Assembly: GCF_001513965.1 (NCBI RefSeq)
Contig: NZ_KQ948031.1
Coordinates: 121,091-185,090, forward strand
Direction of reading: 5' to 3'
DNA: 64,000 nt
Source: Streptomyces cellostaticus
Lineage (GTDB): Bacteria > Actinomycetota > Actinomycetes > Streptomycetales > Streptomycetaceae
The position numbers and the translations under genes were made by a program. Numbering within the stretch: the first letter of the stretch is position 1; each line of letters starts with the position of its first letter. Of this stretch, positions 24,864 through 33,682 are shown one piece after another. The notes under the pieces are model-generated. The model was given only the letters and a program-made list of their open reading frames with translations. It was not told where the DNA came from and did no database searches.

Positions 24864-25766
24864 ATGAGCATCAGCCATGCCCCACCCAACTCCCCCGAAC
24901 CCGATATTTCCGGCATATCGAAGTCTGTCGAAGCCGGACCGGAGGAACCCGGGCACGCGGCACCGGACCTCCAGCCCCTCGTTCCCGCCTCCTCCCGACG
25001 GACCCGCGTCCCCCGCTGGCTGCGGCGTACCGCGGGCCCGCTTCTGCTGCTCGCCCTCTGGCAACTCCTCAGCAGCACCGGCGTGCTGGCCTCCGGCGTG
25101 CTCGCCCCGCCGGGCCGGATCGCCCAGGTCGGCTGGGATCTGGTCGCCGACGGTTCGCTGCCCTCGGCCATGGGCACCTCGCTGCGCCGCGTCGCGGCCG
25201 GGCTGCTGTTCGGCACCGTGACCGGCACCGGACTCGCCCTGGTCTCGGGGCTGTTCCGGGTCGGCGAGGACCTGGTGGACGCGCCGGTGCAGATGCTGCG
25301 GACGGTGCCGTTCGTCGGTCTCATCCCGCTGTTCATCATCTGGTTCGGCATCGGCGAGGCACCGAAGATCGCGATCATCACGCTGGGCGTGACGTTCCCG
25401 CTGTATCTCAACGTGTACGCCGGCATCCGCGGTGTCGATTCCCAACTCATCGAGGCCGGTGAGTCGTTGGGGCTGGGCCGGTGGGGGCTGGTGCGCCATG
25501 TGGTCCTGCCTGGCGCGCTGCCCGGAGCCCTGACCGGGCTGCGCTACTCGCTCGGCATCGCCTGGCTCGCACTGGTCTTCGCCGAGCAGGTCAACGCCGA
25601 CGCAGGCATCGGCTTCCTGATGGTGCAGGCGCGAGACTTCCTGCGGACCGACGTGATCGTGGTCTGCCTGATCGTCTACGCCTTCCTCGGGCTGCTCGCC
25701 GACTTCATCGTCCGCTCCCTCGAAAGGCTGCTGCTGCAATGGCGACCGACGTTCACCGGGCGGTGA
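24864..25766 (+). CDS. ssuC: Aliphatic sulfonate ABC transporter permease
   Basis: A 300-residue inner-membrane permease of the SsuC/TauC/NrtB (BPD_transp_1) family. A long polar N-terminus (about 50 residues) precedes six predicted membrane segments. The cytoplasmic coupling loop is visible: EAGESLGLGRWGLVRHVVLP with GALTGLRYSLG, matching the EAA motif. The segment LRTVPFVGLIPLFIIWFGIG is typical of SsuC. It imports organosulfonates with SsuA and SsuB. Its stop codon lies within the start of ssuB (28-base overlap), so translation is coupled. The cysteine leader peptide is upstream. Confidence 0.9.
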   Translation: MSISHAPPNSPEPDISGISKSVEAGPEEPGHAAPDLQPLVPASSRRTRVPRWLRRTAGPLLLLALWQLLSSTGVLASGVLAPPGRIAQVGWDLVADGSLPSAMGTSLRRVAAGLLFGTVTGTGLALVSGLFRVGEDLVDAPVQMLRTVPFVGLIPLFIIWFGIGEAPKIAIITLGVTFPLYLNVYAGIRGVDSQLIEAGESLGLGRWGLVRHVVLPGALPGALTGLRYSLGIAWLALVFAEQVNADAGIGFLMVQARDFLRTDVIVVCLIVYAFLGLLADFIVRSLERLLLQWRPTFTGR

Positions 25767-26494
25767 GCCCCGCGGCCACCGGGGCCGCCAAGGCTGTGCG
25801 TGTCGAGGGGCTGACCCGCTCCTTCGACGGCCGAGCCGTCATCGACGACCTCCGGCTCGACATCGAGCCCGGCGAGTTCGTCGCCCTGCTCGGTCGCAGC
25901 GGCTGCGGCAAGTCCACGCTCCTGCGCATCCTCGCCGGCCTCGACCGGGACATCGAGGGCACCGCTCTCGTCTCCCGGCGCCGGGCCGTCGCCTTCCAGG
26001 CGCCCCGGCTGATGCCGTGGAAGAAGGTGTGGCGCAATGTGCTGCTCGGCCTGCCCGGGCGTCCCGAACGCTCCGTCGCCGAACGGGCGCTGGACGAGGT
26101 GGGGCTCGGCCACCGCAGCGACGCCTGGCCGAAGACGCTCTCCGGGGGCGAGGCACAGCGGGCCTCCCTCGCCCGTGCGCTGGTGCGCGAGCCCGATCTG
26201 CTGCTGCTCGACGAGCCGTTCGGCGCGCTCGACGCGCTCACCCGGATCAAGGCGCAGCGTCTGGTCGGCGAGTTGTGGCAGCGCCGCGGCTGCGCCGTGC
26301 TGCTGGTCACGCACGACGTCGAGGAGGCCGTGCTGCTCGCCGACCGTGTCCTGGTGATGGACTCCGGCCGCATCGCCCACGAACAGCGCATCGACCTGCA
26401 CCGGCCGCGCGAGATCACCGACCCCCGGTTCGCCGGACTGCGCGCCGGACTGCTGGAACGGCTCGGCGTCCACACGGCCGCCGAAGCCGCCTGA
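25739..26494 (+). CDS. ssuB: Aliphatic sulfonate ABC transporter ATP-binding protein
   Basis: A 251-residue ABC ATPase that powers sulfonate import. Walker A is LLGRSGCGKSTLL near residue 56, the Q-loop follows in AVAFQAPRLMPWKKV, the signature is LSGGEAQRASLARAL near residue 139, Walker B is LLLLDEPFGALDAL and the switch histidine is in LLVTHDVEEAV. The sequence RLMPWKKVWRNVLLGL is typical of SsuB/TauB. ATG 25739 lies inside the 3' end of ssuC and gives the normal family start. Confidence 0.93.
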   Translation: MATDVHRAVSPAATGAAKAVRVEGLTRSFDGRAVIDDLRLDIEPGEFVALLGRSGCGKSTLLRILAGLDRDIEGTALVSRRRAVAFQAPRLMPWKKVWRNVLLGLPGRPERSVAERALDEVGLGHRSDAWPKTLSGGEAQRASLARALVREPDLLLLDEPFGALDALTRIKAQRLVGELWQRRGCAVLLVTHDVEEAVLLADRVLVMDSGRIAHEQRIDLHRPREITDPRFAGLRAGLLERLGVHTAAEAA

Positions 26495-26554
26495 CCACCC
26501 CGCTCGATCCCGGACTCCCCCGCCCGACTCCCCCTGCACACGAACGGAACCGCC

Positions 26555-27574
26555 ATGCGACGACGCCTCGTCCCCGCCGCACTGCTCCTCCCCTTCGCGC
26601 TCCTGCTCACCGCCTGCGGCGGGAACGCGTCCGCCGGCACCGGCACCGACGGCTCGGGGTCCGTCACTCTCGACGTCGGTGACCAGAAGGGCGGTTCGGA
26701 GGCCATTCTGCGGGCCGCCGGTGAGCTGAAGAACCTGGACTACAAGATCAAGTGGTCGACCTTCACCTCCGGCCCGCCGCTGCTGGAGGCCGTCAACGCG
26801 AAGGCCGTCGACATCGGCGGTGTCGGCAACACCCCGCCCGTCTTCGCGGCCGGCGCCGGCTCGGAGATCTCGGTGGTGGCCGCCTGGCACGGGACGTCCG
26901 AGGGCGACGCCGTCCTCGTGCCGAACGGCTCGAAGCTGACCGGGCCGGGGCAGCTCAAGGGCAAGTCGATCGCCGTGGCGCAGGGCTCCTCCGCGCACTA
27001 CCAGCTGGTCGCCTCCCTCAAGGCGGCCGGCCTCGGCCTGAACGACGTCAAGGTCAAGTACCTGCAACCGGCCGACGCGCTCGCCGCGTTCACCTCCGGC
27101 AAGGTCGACGCATGGGCGGTGTGGGACCCGTACACCTCCCAGATCCTCCAGGCCAAGCAGGGCCGTGTGCTCACCACCGGCGAAGGCGTGACCAACGGAC
27201 TCAGTTTCCAGGTGGCCGCGCCCGCCGCCCTCGAGAACCCGAAGAAGGCGGCCGCGATCAAGGACTACCTGACGCGGCTGCGGCGCGCGCAGGCCTGGGT
27301 GCACGGCCACCAGGAGGAGTGGGCCAAGGTGTGGGCGAAGGACACCGGGCTGCCGTACGAGGTGGCGCTGGCCTCCGTGAAGCGCACCAACTCCACCCGT
27401 GTGCCGGTCGCCGTCGACAAGCCGCTCGTCGCCTCCGAGCAGCAGATCGCCGACGCCTTCACCGAGCTGAAGCTCATCCCGAAGAAGGTGGACTTCGGCG
27501 ACTTCGTGGACACACGGTTCAACGGCGGCCTGCCGCCGTCGACGACTGACGCCAAGGCTGATGGCGGGCGCTGA
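26555..27574 (+). CDS. ssuA: Aliphatic sulfonate-binding lipoprotein
   Basis: A 339-residue substrate-binding protein anchored as a lipoprotein, with signal peptide MRRRLVPAALLLPFALL and lipobox LLTAC (Cys about residue 22). The mature part matches SsuA: VTLDVGDQKGGSEAI near residue 35, then LEAVNAKAVDIGGVGNTPPV, then AVAQGSSAHYQL and KVDAWAVWDPYTSQ. It captures organosulfonates outside the membrane and delivers them to SsuC. It follows ssuB by 60 bases in the same operon. The exact substrate cannot be read from the sequence. Confidence 0.92.
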   Translation: MRRRLVPAALLLPFALLLTACGGNASAGTGTDGSGSVTLDVGDQKGGSEAILRAAGELKNLDYKIKWSTFTSGPPLLEAVNAKAVDIGGVGNTPPVFAAGAGSEISVVAAWHGTSEGDAVLVPNGSKLTGPGQLKGKSIAVAQGSSAHYQLVASLKAAGLGLNDVKVKYLQPADALAAFTSGKVDAWAVWDPYTSQILQAKQGRVLTTGEGVTNGLSFQVAAPAALENPKKAAAIKDYLTRLRRAQAWVHGHQEEWAKVWAKDTGLPYEVALASVKRTNSTRVPVAVDKPLVASEQQIADAFTELKLIPKKVDFGDFVDTRFNGGLPPSTTDAKADGGR

Positions 27575-27616
27575 ACGGCCGGGAAGATCGGTGGCCGGCC
27601 CGCTGTTGGCAGGAGC

Positions 27617-28702
27617 GTGAACGAGACACGCGAGGTCGAGGCAGTCGTCATAGGCGCTGGACAGGCCGGACTGTCCAGCGCCTATCACCTGCGGCGCACC
27701 GGCTTCGAGCCGGACCGCGACTTCGTGGTCCTCGACCGCTCCCCCGGGCCTGGCGGCGCCTGGCAGTTCCGCTGGCCGTCGCTGACGTACGGCAAGGTGC
27801 ACGGGATGCACTCCCTGCCCGGCATGGAGCTGACGGACGCCGATCCGGCACGGCCCTCGGCGGAGGTCATCGGCGCGTACTTCGACCGGTACGAGCGCAC
27901 TTTCGACCTGCGGGTACGGCGCCCCGTCGAGGTGCGGTCCGTGCACGAGGGCGAGGGCGGGCGGCTGCTCGTGGAGACCTCGGACGGCACCTGGTCGACC
28001 CGGGCGCTGATCAACGCCACCGGCACCTGGAACCGGCCGTTCTGGCCCCGCTATCCCGGCCAGGAGACCTTCCGGGGACGGCAGCTGCACACCGCGCAGT
28101 ACCCCGGGCCCGAGGAGTTCACCGGCCGGCGGGTCGTGGTCGTGGGCGGCGGTGCGTCCGGTACCCAGCACCTGCTGGAGATCGCCCCGTACGCGGCCGC
28201 CACCACCTGGGTGACCCGGCGGCCCCCGGTCTTCCGCGAGGGTCCGTTCGACCAGGAGGCCGGCCGTACGTCCGTGGCGCTGGTGGAGGAGCGGGTACGG
28301 CAGGGGCTGCCCCCGCGGAGTGTGGTCTCGGTCACGGGACTGCCGCTCAACGACGCGATCCGGCAAGGCCTGGCCGACGGCGTGCTGGACCGGCAGCCGA
28401 TGTTCGACCGGATCACCCCGGAGGGGGTGGAGTGGAGCGACGGCGGACACCGTCGGCACGTTGCCGTCGACGTCATCCTCTGGGCGACCGGTTTCCGGGC
28501 CGCTCTCGATCATCTGACGCCGCTCAGGCTGCGCGAGCCGGGCGGCGGGATCCGGGTCGAGGAGACCCGCGCGGTCGTCGATCCGCGTATCCATCTCGTC
28601 GGCTACGGCCCCTCGGCCAGCACCATCGGCGCCAACCGCGCCGGACGCGCGGCCGTACGGGACATCAGACGGCTGCTGGCCGAGGAGCCGGTCGCCGCGT
28701 GA
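27617..28702 (+). CDS. Flavin-dependent NAD(P)H monooxygenase-like oxidoreductase
   Basis: A 361-residue flavoprotein of the FMO/CzcO type. FAD-binding GAGQAG lies near residue 13, and a second NAD(P)H-binding GGGASG near residue 177. The typical FMO spacer segment is in HTAQYPGPEEF, and the C-terminal dinucleotide-fold segment includes IHLVGYGPSAS with WATGF before it. It follows ssuA by 42 bases and is probably in the operon, so it may release sulfite or otherwise oxidise an imported organosulfur compound. No SsuD is present in the window. The start GTG 27617 has GGAG almost adjacent and is not certain. Confidence 0.82.
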   Translation: MNETREVEAVVIGAGQAGLSSAYHLRRTGFEPDRDFVVLDRSPGPGGAWQFRWPSLTYGKVHGMHSLPGMELTDADPARPSAEVIGAYFDRYERTFDLRVRRPVEVRSVHEGEGGRLLVETSDGTWSTRALINATGTWNRPFWPRYPGQETFRGRQLHTAQYPGPEEFTGRRVVVVGGGASGTQHLLEIAPYAAATTWVTRRPPVFREGPFDQEAGRTSVALVEERVRQGLPPRSVVSVTGLPLNDAIRQGLADGVLDRQPMFDRITPEGVEWSDGGHRRHVAVDVILWATGFRAALDHLTPLRLREPGGGIRVEETRAVVDPRIHLVGYGPSASTIGANRAGRAAVRDIRRLLAEEPVAA

Positions 28703-28714
28703 CGTCCCGCCGGC

Positions 28715-29605
28715 TCAGCGGGGCGGCTGTGTAACCGGAAGCTGCTGCGGGCTCCGGCTCGAGTCCCGGGGCTGCCCCGTTGCCTGGTGACCGGCGTTGA
28801 ACTGGGCCACGTTGCGCAGGTGCTCGGAGTAGTCGGCGGTGAAACGGGTGTCGCCGGGCTTGATCGTGACGAAGTACAGCCAGTCGCCGGGCGGCGGGTT
28901 GAGCGCGGCGCGCATCGCGTCCTCGCCGGGGTTGTCGATCGGGGTGGGCGGCAGGCCCATGCGCTGGTAGGAGTTGTACGGGCTCTGCAGGTGGGTGTCG
29001 TCGACGCTGGTGTGCACGGTGGTGCGGTTCAGCACGTAGTTGATGGTGGAGTCCATCTGCAGGGGCATGCCCCGCTGCAACCGGTTGAAGACGACCCGCG
29101 CGACCTTCCCCATGTCGGCTTTGGTGGCGGCCTCGGCCTGGACGATGCTGGCGATGGTGACGGTCTGGTAGACGTTCATCGCGTTGCGCTGCGCCCCGGC
29201 CGCGACCGGTGCCCCGCTGAACTTCCCGTTGGCCGTGTCGACCATGAACTTCAGCAGCGACTCGGGGGTGGCGCCCTTCTCCACGGGATACGTCGCCGGG
29301 AAGAGGTAGCCCTCGGGGTTGCCCACGGCTTCGCTCGGCAGCTTCAGGCCGACCTTGCCGAGGGACTTCCGGGTGCTGCCCGGGGGCAGCTTCAGGGCCT
29401 TGTCGACGGCGTCGTAGACCTGGCTCGCGCGCCAGCCCTCCGGGATGACGAGCATCTGGGGTTTCGCCTCCTCGTGGCCGCTCCCCAGGATCAGCAGCGG
29501 CACCGCCACGGCGGAGCCGGCCAGGACGGCGCCGGTCACAAGGAGGACGAGCCTGCCCCGGCGCGTCAGTCGCGTCGTGCTCCGTGGTGGAGTGTTCGTC
29601 TGCAT
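28715..29605 (-). CDS. Endolytic transglycosylase MltG-like protein
   Basis: A 296-residue membrane-anchored murein lytic transglycosylase. One membrane segment lies near the N-terminus (LVLLVTGAVLAGSAVAVPLL), followed by a LysM-like region (PEGWRASQVYDAVDKAL). The YceG domain has the catalytic glutamate in IASIVQAEA, and DSTINYVL, PYNSYQRMGLPPTPIDNPG and YFVTIKPGDTRFT are all diagnostic. It cleaves nascent glycan strands. It is shorter than the main MltG of Streptomyces, which carries a long cytoplasmic N-terminus, so this is probably a paralogue. ATG 29605 lacks a strong ribosome-binding site. It converges with the monooxygenase gene. Confidence 0.88.
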   Translation of the reverse strand: MQTNTPPRSTTRLTRRGRLVLLVTGAVLAGSAVAVPLLILGSGHEEAKPQMLVIPEGWRASQVYDAVDKALKLPPGSTRKSLGKVGLKLPSEAVGNPEGYLFPATYPVEKGATPESLLKFMVDTANGKFSGAPVAAGAQRNAMNVYQTVTIASIVQAEAATKADMGKVARVVFNRLQRGMPLQMDSTINYVLNRTTVHTSVDDTHLQSPYNSYQRMGLPPTPIDNPGEDAMRAALNPPPGDWLYFVTIKPGDTRFTADYSEHLRNVAQFNAGHQATGQPRDSSRSPQQLPVTQPPR

Positions 29606-29675
29606 GCGGGCACGGTAATACGCCCATCGCCGCAAACCCGACATATCGCCAGCCTCGTCGGCCGGGGTTGCGGCC

Positions 29676-31478
29676 TCAGCTCGCGGGTTCCAGCTGCGCG
29701 TCCCGGCGGACCAGGGCCGCGTACCGCCCGTCCAGCTCCAGCAGTTCCTCGTGTGTGCCCCGCTCGGCGACCCGGCCGGAGTCCAGGACCACGATCTGGC
29801 CGGCACCACGGACGGTGGACAGCCGGTGGGCGATGGTCACGGTGGTCCGGTCGGCCGACAGGGCGTCGATGGCATCCTGCACCGCGGCTTCGGTGCGGTT
29901 GTCCAAGGCGCTGGTCGCCTCGTCGAGTATGAGGACCGGCGGATCGCGCAGGATGGTGCGGGCTATCGCCAGGCGCTGCTTCTCGCCGCCGGAGAAGCGG
30001 TGCCCGCGCTCACCGACGACGGTGTCGTAGCCGTCGGGCAGCCCGGCTATGTGGTCGTGGATCTGGGCAGCCCGGGCGGCCGCGTGCAGTTCCTCGTCGG
30101 TGGCGTCCGGCTTGGCGAAGCGGAGGTTGTCGGCGACCGAGGCGTGGAAGAGGTACGTCTCCTGCGAGACGACGCCCACCGCGCGGGCGAGGGTGTCGAA
30201 GTCGAGGTCGCGCACGTCGACGCCGTCGATGGTGACGCGGCCGCCGGTGACGTCGTAGAGCCGGGGCACCAGGTAGCCGAGTGTGGACTTGCCGGCGCCG
30301 GTCGGGCCGACGACCGCGAGGCTGCCGCCGGCCGGGACGGTGACGTCGATGCCGTCGAGGACCGGCCCGCCCTTGGCGTCGTAGCGGAACTCCACGTCCT
30401 CGAAGCGGACTTCGCCCTTGATCTGGTCGAGGTGGACCGGCTGCTCGCGCTCGGTGATGTCGATGGGCAGGTCCAGATACTCGAAGATGCGCTGGAAGAG
30501 CGCGAGCGAGGTCTGGATCTGGACGCCGGTCGCCAGCAGGCTCACGGCCGGGCGGAACAGGCCCTGCTGGAGCGAGACGAAGGCGACGATGGTGCCGAGC
30601 GAGACCTGCGGGCCGCCGAACTGGAGGGCGAGACCCGCGGTCCAGTAGATGACGGCGGGCATCGCGGCCATGACGATCGTGATCACGGCCATGCGCCAGC
30701 GGCCGGCCATGTTCGACTTCACCTCGAGGTCGACCAGTCGCTCGGACTCCTCGGCGAAGGACGAGGTGAGCGAGTCGGAGCGGCCCATGGTGCGGCCGAG
30801 CAGGATGCCGCTGACGGACAGCGACTCGGTGACCGTGGCGGCCATCGCGGCCATCTGCTTCTGCCGCTGGGTGGTGATCTTCTTGCGTTCGTTGCCGACG
30901 CGGCGGCTGATCCACACGAACACCGGGAGCAGGAGCAGCGAGACGATCGTGAGGCGCCAGTCCAGGGCGGCCATCGCGACGATCGTGGCGACGACACTGG
31001 TGGCGTTGGAGACCAGGGAGGTGGCGGTGGAGGTGACGGTGGCCTGCATGCCGCCGATGTCGTTGGCGATGCGGGACTGCACCTCGCCGGTGCGGGTGCG
31101 GGTGAAGAAGGCGAGCGACATGCGCTGCAGGCGGCCGTAGACGGCGGTGCGCAGATCGTGCATGACGCGCTGGCCGACGGTGGTCGAGATCAGCGTCTGG
31201 AGCACGCCGAAGACGCTGGAGAGGACGGCACTGAGGATCATGCCGAGCGCGAGCAGGCTCAGCAGGCCGGTGCGGCCGTCGGGGATCGCGACGTCGAGGA
31301 TTTCCTTCAGGAGGAACGGCGTGGCCACCGAGACCAGCGAGGAGGCCCCGACAAGGAGGCCGACGATCGCGAGCCGCCCGCGATAGGGGCGGAAGAGCTT
31401 CAGGATGCGGCGCACCTGCCGGGGCTGTTCTCTGGCGTCGGCAGGCGGGGTCCAGGAGGGTTCACGGTCGGGATGCAT
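29676..31478 (-). CDS. ABC exporter, fused membrane and ATPase domains (multidrug/lipid type)
   Basis: A 600-residue half-transporter with six membrane segments in residues about 35-320 and a C-terminal ATPase. Motifs are Walker A VGPTGAGKSTLGY near residue 395, signature RFSGGEKQRLAIARTI, Walker B LILDEATSALD and switch histidine TIAHRLSTV. It should work as a homodimer that exports drugs, lipids or peptides. It is divergent from a MarR gene with a palindrome between the starts, which suggests ligand-induced derepression. GGAG precedes ATG 31478 closely. A histidine-poor N-terminal tail of about 25 residues is not conserved. Confidence 0.92.
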   Translation of the reverse strand: MHPDREPSWTPPADAREQPRQVRRILKLFRPYRGRLAIVGLLVGASSLVSVATPFLLKEILDVAIPDGRTGLLSLLALGMILSAVLSSVFGVLQTLISTTVGQRVMHDLRTAVYGRLQRMSLAFFTRTRTGEVQSRIANDIGGMQATVTSTATSLVSNATSVVATIVAMAALDWRLTIVSLLLLPVFVWISRRVGNERKKITTQRQKQMAAMAATVTESLSVSGILLGRTMGRSDSLTSSFAEESERLVDLEVKSNMAGRWRMAVITIVMAAMPAVIYWTAGLALQFGGPQVSLGTIVAFVSLQQGLFRPAVSLLATGVQIQTSLALFQRIFEYLDLPIDITEREQPVHLDQIKGEVRFEDVEFRYDAKGGPVLDGIDVTVPAGGSLAVVGPTGAGKSTLGYLVPRLYDVTGGRVTIDGVDVRDLDFDTLARAVGVVSQETYLFHASVADNLRFAKPDATDEELHAAARAAQIHDHIAGLPDGYDTVVGERGHRFSGGEKQRLAIARTILRDPPVLILDEATSALDNRTEAAVQDAIDALSADRTTVTIAHRLSTVRGAGQIVVLDSGRVAERGTHEELLELDGRYAALVRRDAQLEPAS

Positions 31479-31544
31479 GGGCTCCTACGGAGGGGAACGG
31501 GCGCCGGCGCAGACAGCGGCCGACGATGACTGACGGATCGTAGC

Positions 31545-31569
31545 TCATTGTTACCTATACTCACAATGA
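31545..31569. promoter_or_regulatory. MarR operator candidate between divergent MarR and ABC exporter genes
   Basis: TCATTGT (31545-31551) and ACAATGA (31563-31569) are a perfect 7-bp inverted repeat with an 11-base spacer. The spacer contains TATACT, a good -10 box on the plus strand, for the MarR gene. The site is 24 bases upstream of the MarR ATG and 66 bases upstream of the exporter start. AT content is locally high. Confidence 0.75.
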
Positions 31570-31593
31570 ACGGCATCCTGATATTGTTCCCGC

Positions 31594-32043
31594 ATGAGCA
31601 CCCCCGATCCCGACGGCCTGCTCGCCGAGCAGTTGCTGCGGCTCACCCGCCGGGTGCACCGCATCCAGAAGCGCCACCTGGAGCGGCGCGACCTGGGCGT
31701 CACCCCGGCCCAGTCCCGGCTGCTGCGCACCCTCGCGCACTACGGCTCACCCCCGCGCATGGCCGACCTCGCCGAGCGCCTGGAGGTGGTGCCGCGCGCG
31801 GTGACGACGCTGGTCGACGGGCTGGAGGCGAGCGGCAAGGTGCGCCGGGTGCCGGACCCGACGAACCGCAGGGTGACCCGGATCGAGCTGACGGACGAGG
31901 GCCGGGCGGCCCTGCGCGAGCTGCGTGGCGCGCGCCGGTCGGCGGCCGAGGAGATCCTCGCTCCGCTGACCGAGAAGGAGCGCGAGGTGCTCGGGGTGCT
32001 GCTGGACTCGCTGATCGACGGCGAGACGGCCAAGCCCTGCTGA
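31594..32043 (+). CDS. MarR-family transcriptional regulator
   Basis: A 149-residue winged helix-turn-helix regulator. The recognition region is MADLAERLEVVPRAVTTLVD near residue 51, followed by the wing VRRVPDPTNRRVTRIELTDE, where the D-x-R-(x)-R residues of the beta hairpin are present. Flanking helices form the dimer interface. It is divergent from the ABC exporter and likely represses it and itself through the palindrome upstream. ATG 31594 starts the protein. The gene ends in front of a bidirectional hairpin. Confidence 0.93.
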   Translation: MSTPDPDGLLAEQLLRLTRRVHRIQKRHLERRDLGVTPAQSRLLRTLAHYGSPPRMADLAERLEVVPRAVTTLVDGLEASGKVRRVPDPTNRRVTRIELTDEGRAALRELRGARRSAAEEILAPLTEKEREVLGVLLDSLIDGETAKPC

Positions 32044-32052
32044 ACGGGCGCG

Positions 32053-32082
32053 GCCCCCGCTCCAGGAGGTCGGAGCGGGGGC
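32053..32082. terminator. Bidirectional terminator between marR-type gene and dctA
   Basis: GCCCCCGCTCC (32053-32063) pairs with GGAGCGGGGGC (32072-32082), forming an 11-bp stem with an 8-base loop. It lies 9 bases past the MarR stop and 21 bases past the convergent transporter stop, so it can serve both genes. Confidence 0.85.
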
Positions 32083-32103
32083 TGCGTGCGGTTCGGGTGC
32101 GGG

Positions 32104-33513
32104 TCAGCCGGCCTCGGGAGCGGGCTCCTTGCCGGAAGGCACCGGCACGGCGGCGTCGGCCTGCGCCGCCTTCTCGGGGTCGGCGGGGGCGTCGGCCTGT
32201 GCCGCCTGCTCCGGCACGAACGCGATCTCGCCGTCCAGCACCTTCTTCGCCCGTACGGTGTCCAGCGCGCCCTCCCAGCGGGACACCGCGAAGACGGCGA
32301 CGCAGTTGCCGAGCAGGTTCGTGGTGACGCGCATCGAGTCCATGATCCGGTCGACGCCGAGCAGCAGGGCGACCGCCCCCGCGGGGATGACGCCGAGGGA
32401 GCTCGCGGTCGCGGACAGCGCGAGGAAGGCCGAACCGGGCACGCCCGCCATGCCCTTGCTGGTCAGCATGAGCACCAGCACGACGGTGACCTGCTGCCCG
32501 AGGCTGAGGTCGACGCCCACGGCCTGCGCGATGAACAGGGTCCCGACAGAGAGGTAGATCGAGGCGCCGTCGAGGTTGAAGGAGTAGCCGGTGGGCAGCA
32601 CCAGGCCCACGGCGTCGTCCCGGCAGCCCGCCTGGCGCAGCTTCTGCATCATGCGCGGCATCACGGTCTCGCTGGAGGCGGTGCCGAGCGCGAGCAGCAG
32701 CTCCTCGCGGGTGTAGCGCACGAACTTCCACAGGCTCAGCCCGCTGACCAGCCGCAGCGCGACGGCGAGCAGTACGAGGAACAGGGCGGCGACGGCGTAG
32801 CACAGGACGATGAGCTTGCCGTAGGTCTTGATGACACCCAGCCCGTACTGGCCGACGAGGTGGACCATCGCGCCGAAAACGGCGAGCGGGGCGAGCCGCA
32901 TGACGAAGCCGACGACCGCGAAGACGACCTCCTGCACCTGCTCGATCGCGGGCAGGATCTTCGGCACCCTGGTGTGGCCGAGGTGGAGCAGGGCGGCGCC
33001 CACCAGGCAGGCCAGCACGAGGACTTGGAGCAGCGCGTTGTCGGCGAAGGCGCCGACGAAACTGTTGGGCAGCGCGTCAAGGATGAACTCGGTGGTCGAG
33101 GGCAGCGCTCCGCCCTGGGTCTGCCGGTCGAGCGCCGAGGCGTCGAGCTTGGCCGGGTCGACATGCATGCCGGAACCGGGTCCGACCACGTTGGCGGCGA
33201 CCAGGCCGATCAGCAGCGCGGCCGTGGACGCGACCTCGAACCAGATCAGGGCCTTGAGCCCGATCCGCCCGAAGGCCTTCAGGTCACCGGCCTTGGCGAT
33301 GCCGACGACGACCACGCAGAACACCAGCGGCGAGATCACCGCCTTGATCAGGCGCACGAAACCGTCGCCGAGCGGCTGGAAAGCCGTGGCCGAGTCCGGC
33401 CACAGCTTCCCGACGACGATGCCGAGCACGAGCGCGCAGGCGACCTGCGCGAAGACAGAGGTTCGCAGTATGCGTGCGACGCGTCGCGGCAGAGACGGTA
33501 CGGACTGCGGCAC
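32104..33513 (-). CDS. dctA: C4-dicarboxylate/proton (cation) symporter DctA
   Basis: A 469-residue secondary transporter of the dicarboxylate/amino acid:cation symporter family (DAACS). The signature VLPTGYSFNLDGASIYLS lies near residue 310, followed by VLMLTSKGMAGVPGSAF and VDRIMDSMRVTTNLLGN, all in the substrate/ion core. Eight membrane helices and two re-entrant hairpins are expected. It imports succinate, fumarate and malate. An alanine-glutamate-rich C-terminal tail of about 40 residues is lineage-specific. The start is GTG 33513, because AGGAG lies five bases upstream; the in-frame GTG at 33519 overlaps that site. Confidence 0.93.
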   Translation of the reverse strand: MPQSVPSLPRRVARILRTSVFAQVACALVLGIVVGKLWPDSATAFQPLGDGFVRLIKAVISPLVFCVVVVGIAKAGDLKAFGRIGLKALIWFEVASTAALLIGLVAANVVGPGSGMHVDPAKLDASALDRQTQGGALPSTTEFILDALPNSFVGAFADNALLQVLVLACLVGAALLHLGHTRVPKILPAIEQVQEVVFAVVGFVMRLAPLAVFGAMVHLVGQYGLGVIKTYGKLIVLCYAVAALFLVLLAVALRLVSGLSLWKFVRYTREELLLALGTASSETVMPRMMQKLRQAGCRDDAVGLVLPTGYSFNLDGASIYLSVGTLFIAQAVGVDLSLGQQVTVVLVLMLTSKGMAGVPGSAFLALSATASSLGVIPAGAVALLLGVDRIMDSMRVTTNLLGNCVAVFAVSRWEGALDTVRAKKVLDGEIAFVPEQAAQADAPADPEKAAQADAAVPVPSGKEPAPEAG

Positions 33514-33682
33514 GGGCACTCCTAGAGGGGGACGTCGACTCGCAGAAACCGGACGGGACTTCTGCGATACGGAAAGCGGCTTCCGTGTCGATCACCCTGG
33601 AGGAGCCATTGATCGCGCCCGAGACACCCTTGTCACAGCCGTGTAAATCACGCCGCGTGTGGCGCACTCCACACCGCGGGCC

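Noticed and set aside
25676..28594. A 972-codon minus-strand frame
   Set aside because: Antisense to ssuB, ssuA and the monooxygenase.
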